DNA of 23,140 nt from Trichoplax adhaerens. Taxonomy: Eukaryota; Placozoa; Uniplacotomia; Trichoplacea; Trichoplacidae. The position numbers were made by a program, and so were the translations under genes. The stretch spans positions 89,502 to 112,641 of the forward strand of contig NW_002060985.1 of the NCBI RefSeq assembly GCF_000150275.1, read 5' to 3'. Below the pieces are notes generated by a model that worked only from the letters and a program-made list of their open reading frames with translations, was not told the DNA's origin and did no database searches. Below, one piece after another: positions 9,950 to 20,987 of the stretch (its first letter is position 1; each line of letters starts with the position of its first letter).

Positions 9950-10350
9950 CTACAGATTTCTCTCTCATACTTATTAATCTGTGCCTTTGACAGATATTGT
10001 TGGGTGTTAACATTCTCATCTTGCTTAGCAGGTAAGTCTTTCAACCAGTTAAAGCAATCTTAATCGATGCCATTTTAAACGCAAACCTTAACATTATTGC
10101 CATAATGTAATCGCTCCTTTATCGCCATTAGACCTATAGTTGACATTTTGGGTTGTGAACTGAATTTCTCTTATACTTGTTAATCTGTGTGTTTTATAGA
10201 TATTGCTGGGTGTTAGCATTCTCATCTAGCTTAATGAATAGGTAAGTCCTTCAACAAGTGACAATAGTCTTAATTAATCGCTATCATTTTAAACGTCGAA
10301 TGGGTTGGTAACCCTGACATTATTCCTATAATCATCCCTCTATCGCAATA
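9950..10350. repeat. Two-copy tandem repeat of about 205 bases
   Basis: The first copy (about 9950-10145) and second copy (about 10155-10350) share CTTATTAATCTGTG / CTTGTTAATCTGTG, GATATTGTTGGGTGTTA / GATATTGCTGGGTGTTA, CATTCTCATCT, GGTAAGTC and CATTTTAAACG. No coding potential is evident. Confidence 0.65.
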
Positions 10351-11711
10351 CGCAAGTTACAGGATTTGCTGGATAAACGGTCAACAAATACACCTACTTC
10401 ACACTTTTTCTATCTACTGGGTATCAGTAAAACCAGAGCATTGGATAGATTGGGCCTGTAAAAATATACATTCTAGCCGAAGAGATAGTTAAAGTAAGCA
10501 ATATATAGCTCTTCATAGGTTAGAAAGCTATAGAGTAGGAACACGCTTGGATAGTAGAACATTTTCTTTCCTATGCAAATAGTCAGTATGCAAAAAACAA
10601 TGTACTGAGATTATGCAATGTTCATAGAATGATGAACAAGCTACTGTACATGGCTGTAGTATAAATGAAATGATGTCCATCATATTACTTACAACCTACT
10701 GTAAAAAGAAACTTTTGTAATAAAGTGAAAATAGGATGATAGAATTTTAGTTTCATCCAATGCCACCCGATGAGTTAGTAGACTTTGGCGTAAACCTTTC
10801 TACAATACTTAATTACAAGATATAGAGAAAAAAATAAGAGTGTAGTAAGTTACTATAACAGGATTGAAATTGATTGACTATACAAGTATTACGATGTTTG
10901 AAAAATGTGTTGATCATTTTGCGTTGGTGTTAGTATAAATATACCTACAGCAATCCTTTAATTGAGGCAGAACAACCAACCTACTGTAGGCTATAGTATC
11001 ACCAAAAATTCTATTTAAAAGGACTAAAATACTGTGCTGATCAAATCATCTCCACATATTAGTAATTTTGCTGCAATTTCAAACGTGAAAGACAATGTAT
11101 TCCACCAATAATAACGAAGCGAAGAGAGTGTTGTAATGCCACTTTAACGCATTGGATATTTTGGAATTCTATCGAAGATATCGACTTCAGGAATAACATT
11201 TCGTCATTTGCTTGTTATTGATATGTCTGATTTAAATAGCACAACAGGCAAGAAAATGGAGAGATCAATGCATATTACTATATTTATGTTCGTGGTCAAT
11301 ATTAACAATCTAATGCTGCCAACTTGAATACCATACCAGGTTACTCGTTATACTACACGCAAATATCCTAACTCTAACTTAGATTCAACAGCAAATTATC
11401 TATCCCCAACATTCGTTAATGGGGTATTCGATGTATCATCTTTCAGTGCAAAAAGTAAGTTACCAATGATCACAAGTATTAACTATATTATATAGTATTA
11501 ATAAATGAACTTTCTAAGAATAGATTTTAACCTCACCTGTACTTAAAAATGGCAATTTTATACATAGCTAACCTAGCTGATAATATGGCAATCTAAATCG
11601 CTGAGTTGCTTATTGCCAACAGAAAAACGATCAAAGGATTGTTAACGTAAAGATTGATTTAAAGGATCAAGTACAAAAGATCCAAAAAATAGAAACAAAC
11701 TATTATTAAGA
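10351..11711. other. Non-coding stretch before the UGT gene
   Basis: No convincing gene is seen. The only exon-like sign is a frame open from about 11150 with one TGA (11325-11327), followed by a strong GTAAGT donor at 11455. No upstream or downstream partner was found. No clear TATA box precedes the UGT start codon. Confidence 0.35.
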
Positions 11712-14097
11712 ATGGCAATCAAACAAGGCGTATGGAGGTTTTTTGGAATTTTGGCTTTAGCTTTGATAGCTCTTCCTCGCCATAGCCAATCTGCCAAGAT
11801 ATTCCAGGCAGCTCAATATTATCATAGTCATGCTCATGTGGTAGCAACGATTGGTGATGAATTACATCGACGAGGCCATAATGTGATAATGGTAGCATCT
11901 TCAGCTGTTCAATTTCGGCCTCCTAAAAAATATGCAATCTAATATTATCAAACTCCAGTAACGCAGTAACACTTAGCAAATTGTACGGCCATTTCCTTAG
12001 AGAATAACGATGTCTATTTGCAGCCATGCCATATTCACGCTGGTATGGACCTTGCTACTTTTAGCAAAGAAAGAAACTTACTAGAAAATGTAAAACGTCA
12101 AAATTGCGGTAATGATATGTCATTCAATTATAATATAAGACAGTGAATCATCTAATAGATAGTCTGTTCAACAGTTCCACCATTCTTGCTGCTCACCACC
12201 CCCTCCCCCAAATAAATTTACTAGCTTTGCATCCTATTCAGTATCCAATAGATTGGTTTTATCATCAGGCAGTTGATATCTGATTCGATTAGAACATCTT
12301 ATTTGTAAATAGGGTTAACACCTTATTGATACTCAATAACTTTAATGTAAAGCGCTTGAGGACGCCTATTTTTACTCAAGCGAATGTCAGTTTAATTGAT
12401 ATTCGATAGCAGAAAATTGGCTCTTGTTTAAACAATAGTAAACTCGTTCTTTAAGATGGTAAATGACTTCATTGTATTTAAGGGATAATTTATTACAGTC
12501 CAGCTCTGATTTTCTCATTCCTAGTTCTTATTGCAAAATATCGTAAACTAAACCGATGATATGTAGTTTTCATGTTTATAGATGCTAAATTTACCTTAAT
12601 AAGAAAGCATTGAATGAGGATAATGGTCATGTTAAAAGCTTTACAGACGAGTAGTTAGGATAGCAACAGCAGGATATATAAGTACAGAGTTCGCTCATGC
12701 AATTATACAATAATAAGATTCTCACGTTAGTAGCTACTCCTACTTAGTAATAGAATTATAATTTGCGTCAAATGTTTTATCGTTATTTACAAGTGATTTG
12801 ATACTTTTACAAGTAAATCTTGATGGGCAAGATAGTATAATAGGTTAAATTTAAAATTAAAAAATTAAAAAGTAAAAGATTAAATTTAAATCTATTAAAA
12901 TGTTTGTTTAGCAGTCAAGTAACAAGAAATTCATCATTAATATTTTATTAACAGATGGAGTTCTATGCGATATCAGCAGCCCTATTTGTCAAATTATTAC
13001 TGAAGCAGCAAACATTAAGGTCTTGGTTGCTGTTGCTGCATTTGGATTTGCCGATCCACTCGTAACTGGATTCTGCCATATACCTAATCCGTTGGCTTAT
13101 GTTCCACAACTTGGACTCAAATTTACCAACAAAATGCCATTACATCAGCGTATTATTAAAGTCGTTGTTTCTCATCTTACATCGACATTAGTCCATTTAT
13201 TTTTTCTACCTTACATGTTTGCAGAAGTAAACAAAACTAGTTTAGGCATTGATAGCATTCCCGATTTAGTGTATAGTCGAGCCTCATTTCTTTTAGTCAA
13301 TACAGATTTTACTATGGATTATCCTCGTCCAACTTCACCGACTACCAAAGTAGTCGGCCCTATACTCCCTAAACCTGCTCAATCATTATCTTCTGATTTG
13401 CAACAATTTGCATCGAAGAATCCTAACGGCACAGTGGTTATCTCCTTTGGTACGATAGGTAACCGCATTAAAATATGCCACTAATGTTACAATGCTTTTT
13501 AATACTTTTAGCCAGTTACCATATAATGTTATTTGGAAATATACGGAACATATTCCGCAAAGTATTGCTTCAAATATTAAAATTATTCAGTGGTGGTCAC
13601 AGAAAGATCTCCTTGGTCACTCAAATACTAAAGCACTTGTTACGCATTGTGGTTTAAATAACATTCTCGAAGGCGCTTATCATGGTGTACCTATGATCGG
13701 TATTCCAGTTGTCGGTGATCAAGCCAGCCATGGGCCTAAAATAGCAGCTAAAAATGTTGGAGTAGTATTAAATGTAGAAGAAACGACGCAAGATGATCTG
13801 TATTATGCAATTATAAACGTTACAACACGACAAGATATTATAGAAAGTACTCTTAGAATTTCGAAATTAATTCAAAATAGACCGAATAGTAGAACACCTG
13901 TTGAGGAAGCTAGCGATTGGATGGAATATGCGTTAAATTGCAATGATGGTGAATATTTACGTACGGAAAAGTATAATATCTCATGGCATCAATTCTATTT
14001 AATAGATGTATTTGCTTTAGTTTTAGTTTTCCTTGTCATTGCTGTTCAATTAATGCGTTTAATATACGTTTTATATACGTCTAATATATACGTTTAA
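11712..14097 (+). pseudogene. UDP-glucuronosyltransferase, two exons, disabled by two stops and a frameshift
   Basis: Intact members of this family transfer a sugar from a UDP-sugar to small lipophilic molecules in the ER lumen. Exon 1 (11712-12108) starts with a signal peptide (FFGILALALIALP) and has SHAHVVATIGDELHRRGH, the acceptor-side region with the usual catalytic His. Exon 2 (12955-14097) carries ISFGTIG, then the donor-site signature DLLGHSNTKALVTHCGLNNI and HGVPMIGIPVVGDQ, and a C-terminal membrane segment (VFALVLVFLVIAVQL). The intron 12109-12954 (GTAATG ... TTAACAG) splits a GAT codon in correct phase. Breaks: TAA at 11940-11942 and 11967-11969, both where family members have ordinary residues, and one extra base in the A run at 13470-13473 that shifts the frame. 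Total length, near 510 codons, is normal for the family. A recent pseudogene is likeliest; sequencing error in this draft could explain the frameshift but less easily both stops. Confidence 0.8.
12109..12954 (+). other. Intron of the UGT pseudogene
   Basis: The borders are GTAATG and TTAACAG, 846 bases, with the reading phase matched on both sides. A low-complexity A/T stretch (about 12838-12903, built of TTAAA and AAATT units) lies near the 3' end. Confidence 0.7.
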
Positions 14098-14098
14098 T
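14053..14098 (+). repeat. Short degenerate repeat at the UGT 3' end
   Basis: TTTAATATACG, TTTTATATACG, TCTAATATATACG and TTTAATAT follow each other. They encode the last residues after the membrane anchor and include the stop codon, so the cytosolic tail may have been altered by slippage. Confidence 0.5.
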
Positions 14099-15612
14099 AT
14101 AATATTACCATTTTGACTTTGCCCCATTGCCAATTGGTGTGCTTTACTATTTTCTATAGTATTTGATACTTGATGATGATTTAGTGACGTTGTGTACTTT
14201 TATGCCATAATGACTATAAAATTAATGGCAAAAAGCGACTTGCAGAGTTTTAACGCTGCATGCATTCCATCAGTATATTTTAATTTCAAGTACGGTAATG
14301 AAACCCTAATAATTTCACTTTTATACGCAATTGAAACCATTACCTAATTGAAATAGATTATTAGATTGATATTACTATACTATATCCGATAAGTAGATCT
14401 TCGATATGAATACTGTTGAAGTAAATTTCTTCTTCACTCACAATCAAACTAAACTCTTATATCGTCCCTTGTATAATATATATATACTCGTAAACTGTTT
14501 TTTCCTAGCGAATAACTCTGATTAGCAAAATATTAAAACACATTTATCCATTCAATAGTCTATAGTACGGTGCATTGAGGACTGAGAACGTATAAAGTCA
14601 CTTATTCGTGCTTCTATACTGCTTATTAAGCGTAAATCGATCCAGTCATTCTGCCTTCCAATCCACTACGATTGCTCATCAATATGCTTTAGTTTTACCT
14701 TTATTAATGACATGACACAAATATCAAATTAATGGCAGTACTACGCCTTCTTTTACAGCAATCGTTTTATGGTAATAAATGGAGTAATCATCACAGTCCA
14801 ATTCATTTTAAATTGTAGTACCAAACTGCAAGTTTTACCCACTCAGTAAGTTTAGCATGAACGATACTAAACAAGCTAGAGAGAATACTGTAATACGATT
14901 TCATTACGATACCCGACATAACTTAATTCAATAACTTAACTTCATTCTTTTTCTATTTCAAATAATTATTTGATAGCACGATGTTGGCATAACCAGGTGA
15001 CAAGATAGAATAGCGACTACTCCATTAGTTTTTGCACAAGTCATTTTCATTTACAGTTTCAGTAAAAGACTAAGCGCTTACTTTATGCAAGATGGCGATG
15101 ATGCATTAGACAAGATGCTTTTTTGCATCAGATGGGACTGTATTCATGTCATGTTGATAAAGTTGTCCGTTGTAGAGCTACAGTAGACTGTAAATAGGCT
15201 GACAGCTATTTTGCACTGATGCACAGATGCACTACCTTGAAGACGTGGAAGGATTGCAGTTACCCATCTTCTCCTCATGACCGTTTCTGTTTGCATTTGC
15301 CAATAGTGTTTGTCATAATCTTCAGCAAGGAGAACTAGAGAAGGTCTGATTGCATATGGATTGGATCTTCATTCTATCGGTTAACCATCTGCAGGTATGA
15401 ATACAATAACTTTAATTTTTAAATGGGAATTTTTGTAGTCCACGAGCAGTCAAGTTGTTCTATCGTGACGGTAGAAATCCTCAACGCTTCTATAGATACA
15501 CACAACTATAAGGTAAGCAACGAGTTTTGAATACACTCCGACTTGCACAATCATTTTATTTACATGAGAAGCAACCAAATGGATCAGTGACTACGTTTCA
15601 ATAATTTTACTT
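14098..15612. other. Non-coding stretch
   Basis: I see no gene. It contains a TA-dinucleotide run near 14478-14487 and the third copy of the dispersed repeat (about 15165-15310). Confidence 0.45.
15165..15310. repeat. Dispersed repeat, copy 3
   Basis: GTTGTCCGTTGTAG, CTACAGTAGACTGTA and GGCTGACAGCTATTTTGCACTG match the copy at 9780-9920 in the same orientation, and more weakly 2980-3085. I did not find clear terminal inverted repeats. Confidence 0.45.
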
Positions 15613-16110
15613 TTGATTTCTTGTCAACATGGAACAGCTGAACAGGCGCCCACTCCAACTTACCCTCTCCCAATCTTTTTGACTAAATTGCATGCTATTA
15701 ATGAACATGTTGTTACTACAGTAGTTTGTACTAGCAGCTGTAGAAAGCTTTCGTTCAACATGGCTGTTCATTTATCCGTTGTTAAAGCAGGAATCCAACA
15801 GGTTTTGCTGCAATGAATGAAGGGATTATCCCTGCACGGTCATCATTTCCGGTGTTTACTAGCACTAGTCAATCGTTTCACACTTTGTGCTATGTTGACT
15901 TTCATGCTGAAAAATAGTGATGAGTTAATAACTGGTTTGAAAATGGAATTGCTCAAGTACGGCCAAGTTTTGTTTAAAATCAGTACGCAATTTCATTTTG
16001 TAGTCGCTTCAATTAACGTTACTCAAGATCTTTATTAAATCAATTGCTGTCACTTATACAGTCCGTTTTTCCTTATTAGCTATCATTCCAAATTTCGCCA
16101 ACTTACTAAA
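15613..16110 (+). pseudogene. Decayed coding-like stretch, possibly related to the transcobalamin-like exon
   Basis: One frame is open from 15613 to 16038 except for a TGA at 15814-15816, giving 67 and 73 codons. Another frame has TGFAAMNEGIIPARSS (about 15801-15848) and a third has AVTYTVRFSLL (about 16045-16077). The last resembles IIYTVRTK at the end of the 21449-21888 exon, where a DUF4430-like domain would begin. The frames do not join cleanly and nucleotide similarity to that exon is not obvious. This could be an old broken paralogue or chance; the family assignment is weak. Confidence 0.2.
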
Positions 16111-16226
16111 GTTCATAATCAATTGTAAAGATAAACACGAGTACCTGCATACCTAGTTGTCATTTCGATAGAATGTAGTTATTATTATGAAAGGTTTTGT
16201 AGAACTGTAGACAAATATCTGTTATA

Positions 16227-16615
16227 TAACATATAAGCATGTTACAAAATTGTTGATAGCAGACTCTACCCTAAATTACAATGACTTGATGAACGTTACT
16301 CGAGGTACTAAAGTAGAATAAGTATTGCCAGTTTTAACTTATTACAGATCGTCAACTTCCCAAGGGGATGACCAAAAACACAAGGAATTACTAAACTATA
16401 ATTGACTAGTACAATAGACGAGTGGATATTTTGGATGAACAAGATAGAGAAGCAAGAATGAGATACTCGATTTGATCGCACAGTCTTGGGTGGGCTATGC
16501 GCCTTGCTGACGAAGATTGACCTAGAAGAAAATACTCACTGACTAGCTTTACTGACATGGCAAGTTCTTCAATAAACTGAATTACAATCAAATGACTCAT
16601 TATATATTATGACTA
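16227..16615 (+). repeat. Partial copy C of the long repeat
   Basis: It matches about 17487-17860, with shared blocks AATTACAATGACTT, ACTAAAGTAGAA / ATTAAAGTAGAA, TTACAGAT(C/G)GTCAACTT, AAAACACAAGGAATT and AATTACAATCAAA / AATTGCAATCAAA. It lacks the 3' two thirds present in copies A and B. Divergence is higher than between A and B. Confidence 0.65.
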
Positions 16616-17486
16616 TCATCCATGCCATTGCTATTCACTTTCATTACTCTAGTGCAAGGATTACTTAAATATAGTGTAATCAAAGCCGTCTGTATTCTTG
16701 AATCAACTATTGATCAGCTAACATTTTCTTGTTGCCTCATCGTGTGACAAGTACGCGTACTTGTGACGATAGGTGATTAAATTCAATCTTATACTAGAGT
16801 TTATCGATATGGCAAAAATAGGACAAATCATCCATGATTCCTGTTAGGAATTGATAGCTGCTTGAAGATTATTGGGATAAACATTTTCTATTACAATATG
16901 GACAAGGTAAGTAAGTTATGACAGTACTAACATAATTCAAATGGAAGATGAACCGTAGTCCTTACCACAATCTGTTTTGAGTATTGCTATAACTAAAAGA
17001 AGTAAGGCTGCAATATTGATTGGCAATTTATCCACACTACATCAATTGAAGATGCAGAATGAACTAATCATCCCCAAAATATCGCTAAGCACTGTTAACT
17101 ACACGTCGATTGGCTTACACTAATAGCATCCCAGTGATTGCTCTGTTGATGCAGAATGTAGACGGTATAGATCGATATAGATCAAGTGCAGGTATTGATA
17201 TCACTACCCTGCGCAATTTGATTTAATTCTCTCNATAGTGGCACTTTTCTTATATTGAGAAAATATAGGATTATGAAGAAGAGGCATTGACAACGACTTC
17301 ACACAATCGTGCGTAAATATCCTCGATGTTTCTTGCATTGTAATTTGCAATCAGCCATCGCTGTCGGTACGGAAGATGAAGAGGCCAACCAGCATCATTA
17401 TGACAGAGGTAAACAGACAGGTAATATAATTTACTAGATGTAATCTACATTGCAGAAATAGGATTATCATCACCATTATCGATCAA
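16616..17486. other. Stretch without a clear gene, with exon-like remnants
   Basis: A short open stretch DYWDKHFLLQYGQ (about 16867-16907) ends at a strong donor GTAAGT (16909-16914). Further fragments such as STVNYTSIGLH (about 17090-17122) lie in broken frames. An 18-base perfect palindrome is at 16747-16764, and the one ambiguous base is at 17234. No gene can be assembled. Confidence 0.3.
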
Positions 17487-18703
17487 GGTGCATCCTGTAT
17501 AATATTTCTGATGGCTTTACCCTTAATTACAATGACTTTGATAGATACTACTCAAGGTATTAAAGTAGAATTGATAATGTCAATTTTAACTAATTACAGA
17601 TGGTCAACTTTCCAAGAAGATGGTGAAAAACACAAGGAATTCCGAAACTGTAACTGACTAAAACAATATACGGGTCGCTAGTTTGTAAGTAGACAAGGTA
17701 CAGGAGTAAGAGTGAGAAATTTAATTTGATAACAGCCTTGGATACACTAAGTGTCTTGCTAACAAAGATTGGCCTATAAGAATATACTCTGTGACTGGAA
17801 TAACAAGTTGTTAAACAAGCTGAATTGCAATCAAACGATTTATTACGAGTCGTATGATTCATGATGATGACCTACTATATATACTGTTCCTGTATTGAAA
17901 GCCTTGAGCTGATCAAGATACTTTGTAAACCTTATACCATCACTTGTTTTACTTTAGCAGTACCAATAAATGTTATTAAAACTTTGGTATGCTCTAACTA
18001 TTAAGCTCTAAACTATTGTCAATCTACCCTTCCTGAATTCTAATTTTATTTGCGTGATAATAGCTCAAATTCAACAACCAATTGAAAATAATTGATTGTT
18101 ATTTCTTTCTTTGCAAACGGTGCTGTTGCATTATTCATTAATGAACTCAAAGTCAATAATGTGATCGCATGACAGTCGAATAAATTTGTTTTTCTACTTT
18201 TCTTCCCTATCTCACTCTTGGCGCTTTTTTGACGGACAAATTCGCTAATTACTTTTTCTTCATCAGCTCCATTAATAAACCGTTAGCTTGAGTATCAAGA
18301 TTCAAGAACTGTGAAATACTCGTTAAAACGTTGTATCCGGTCTATCCTAATAGATCAAGCAGGAGTGAACTGGTATGGATAGATATTATCATTCAAAATT
18401 AACTTATAAAGTGTTCATCCCAAATTCTCTCTATTTATTTACTTCCGTGTATTTTATTTTTTATATGCTATGTGTTTGTCATAAGTTTGACGCCTTTAAT
18501 TCCATTCTTAACTTAATATTACTCGATAATCCATGTTCCAGCTTTTAATCTTCGCTTGTGATCTATTTTATTTTAATGCGGTGTGAAATTTACAAAATTG
18601 AACGTATGCCATTGAAATGTTTTTGTTTTAAAGCCTACTATTTCTTCACTACGTATCTACAACCATTACTAATCATCTATCCTAGATAAAATAGCACTAT
18701 GAT
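17487..18703 (+). repeat. Long repeat, copy A
   Basis: Bases about 17745-18703 match 21875-22815 nearly end to end, roughly nine bases in ten by eye. Shared blocks include TACGAGTCGTATGATT, AACTCAAAGTCAATAATGTG, AGCAGGAGTGAACTGGTA, GACGCCTTTAATTCCATTCT and TTCTTCACTACGTATCTA, ending at CTATCCTAGATA. The 5' part (17487-17860) matches copy C. No open frame of note runs through it and no terminal inverted repeats were found. It may be a segmental duplication or an old non-autonomous element. Confidence 0.85.
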
Positions 18704-20624
18704 AAAAAATTTGGTTATATAGTCAGCAAGACTATACTGTAGATCTGAATTGAAATTAACTTGCTCTACATGTGAACAAGTATAAGTAATCATTTATTAC
18801 ATATGTCGTCAAGGAAGATGTGCATTAGCATGTCACGATATTTTGTTGATCATCCTTCATATTATTTTATTTATCACTCTGTAGTAGGCCGAAATCGAAC
18901 AATTACAATAGATTACATACTTATTTAAATAGTATCGTTTTCATTAACTATGGTACCCACGGGATTCATAATAGGTTGTGCATTAAGCATTGATAAATTA
19001 ATGGATAATCACCTACAGATATGAAATCCTTTATCTACATTAGCTGATATCCTGTGTAAAAAATAAGATCGCAATTGACTTTGGAGTCAGTACAGATTCA
19101 ATGTTTAAATAGATTACTTAAAATGAATAATTTCAATGCCGGAGTATTCGAAATAGAAATAGCTTTTCTTCATTGAAATAGTTTTACCTAATTAAGTATT
19201 ACCTGGTCTTTACATCGTATGAGTTGTCAACAAATATTGCTTACATACAATCGATATCAACGTTTCGGTGACCGAATCTATTACAGTTAACGGTCGTATC
19301 GATTATTATTGTGCACCGTTAATGAAGATGAAAATATTTGTCATCAATTCCCAACCTATTTGTTGATTCTCGGTAATATAATAATATGGCATTAGTGATT
19401 AGGTTGGAGAGTGTGGTTTGAAAACAGGCGAAAGTAATCTCAAGTATCATGTTATTAGTTTTTCCATATTTTTATTGTAAATTAACTTTATGGCAGATGT
19501 GTATTGATGAAAGTCAGGTTGGCTAAAACACCTACAATAAATATTCCTTTTGTAGCCATAACTAGAAAGTGCTTCACATATTTAAAAATGAGTAAATCGT
19601 TACTGCGTTAAATCAGCACTGATTGCCTGCTTATGTTGTCGTATTAATACCTTTATACAAACTTTGATTAGTCAAGAATGCAATATTACGTCCCTCATTG
19701 TAATATGTATGCAAACAATAATTAGGTTAGAGCTTGAAATTTTAAAATAGGCTACGGCAACGTCTGAATTTCATGTTCTTAACGATAACTTATTTCCTTG
19801 GGTAGGCTTATACTGTATACCTACAGTAATTTCCCCCAACACATCATGTACAGCAATTCACGAGCTCTACTAGCTGTACTTAACGCTATGATGTAGACTA
19901 TAATATGATCTATTCTGTTATATTGGTTGTCCAACGATCAGATTTGATAGTTATAGTATTCCTTTAACCCTGTTGATTATATATGATTGTTAACGAACAA
20001 TGCAATAATATTAGCTAAGACTCAATCAGATTATTGATTAGTATGTGTATGCGGAATAGTTTATTTTCTTCCTTCCCTGCGTGCCCCATTCTCCTCGCTT
20101 TTATGACGGATACATTTGTTAATTACTTTTTCCTATCTACACTGTGAAACTGTCAGTTTGAGCATCAAGAACTTTAATTACTTCTTCTTCGTCAGCTCCA
20201 TTAAACCGTCAGCTTGAGCATCAAGATTCAAGAACTGTCAAACACTCATTAAAACGTTGTATCCGGTCTATGCTATATTCACGAATACCCTAAAAACGTA
20301 TTCAATATTTCAAAGTTTAAATCGTAAATCCGCAATTACAAAAATTTCTAACGTTGGCGATCTAATCATACTAGTATTATTGTCGCAAATCATCAAGCTC
20401 TAATAAGCTGGACGTTATGATTCTTAAAGTTAATGCAGTTGTTCTTATACGTGTAGTCCATAGAGTAGCTTATGTAACAGTATAGAATGTGAACCTTAAC
20501 GGATCTTATTGAACCCACACCGATCAAACTAATCATAGAAGTTATCAAAAATATTATTTGTCATACTTGGCATACAGTTTTGTCTATCCGTTTGATTTCA
20601 TGCTATAGAATTTTATTTACCTAA
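18704..20624. other. Non-coding stretch between the long repeat and the solo LTR
   Basis: No open frame with protein character is seen on either strand. It holds a cluster of short inverted repeats (19249-19323) and a partial repeat copy D (20058-20272). Confidence 0.5.
20058..20272 (+). repeat. Partial copy D of the long repeat
   Basis: It matches 18195-18345 and 22325-22470, with shared blocks TTAATTACTTTTT, GTCAGCTCCATTAA, CTTGAGCATCAAGATTCAAG and AAAACGTTGTATCCGGTCTAT. Its central part is itself duplicated: GTCAGTTTGAGCATCAAGAA and GTCAGCTTGAGCATCAAGAT lie about 58 bases apart. Confidence 0.7.
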
Positions 20625-20982
20625 TGTAACATTATGATCTTATATAGAAGATGCCTAGTATAGTAATATCCTAATATACGAATACTTATCATATACCATT
20701 TAAGTACTGTATTGCATTACATTCATAACATATGACATCATGACGACATCTAGGCGACATGCTATACATATAAAGACATTATCTCAATCTCATCTAAAAC
20801 CTATAAATACCCTTGTAAGCTAACTCGTTAGTTAGTTCTTACGTTCCTGCTATCTCAAATACCTTATCTGTAACAACCATATCATTGTTAGCCCATAACT
20901 TGTATCTCAATAAAATCCTTTATACTTTCTATCATCGTCTACCTTAAAATACTTTACGCTACTTAAAGAAGATATTATTACA
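20625..20982 (+). mobile_element. Solo LTR of a retrotransposon
   Basis: The 358-base element starts TGTAAC and ends ATTACA, so its tips form a TGTAA/TTACA inverted repeat with the standard TG...CA ends. It is flanked on both sides by the same five bases, CCTAA (20620-20624 and 20983-20987), as expected for a target-site duplication. Inside lie a TATA box (TATAAATA, 20802-20809) and, 107 bases on, AATAAA (20909-20914), giving the U3-R-U5 order on the plus strand. No primer-binding site or coding region follows, so this is a recombined solo LTR. The superfamily (Gypsy, Copia or BEL) cannot be told from the LTR alone. Confidence 0.85.
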
Positions 20983-20987
20983 CCTAA

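Noticed and set aside
9798-10019. 73-codon minus-strand ORF
   Set aside because: It lies across repeat sequence shared with other gaps, is rich in Arg and Ser, and is not preserved as an open frame in the other copies.
13458-13506. Mini-intron explaining the UGT frame change (GTAACC ... TTTTAG)
   Set aside because: It would be only about 50 bases and would delete residues that look conserved in the shifted frame (ATNVTMLFNTF). A one-base insertion in AAAA is simpler.
17590-17862. 90-codon minus-strand ORF in repeat copy A
   Set aside because: The corresponding minus-strand frame in copy C does not keep the protein sequence, so it is not under coding constraint.
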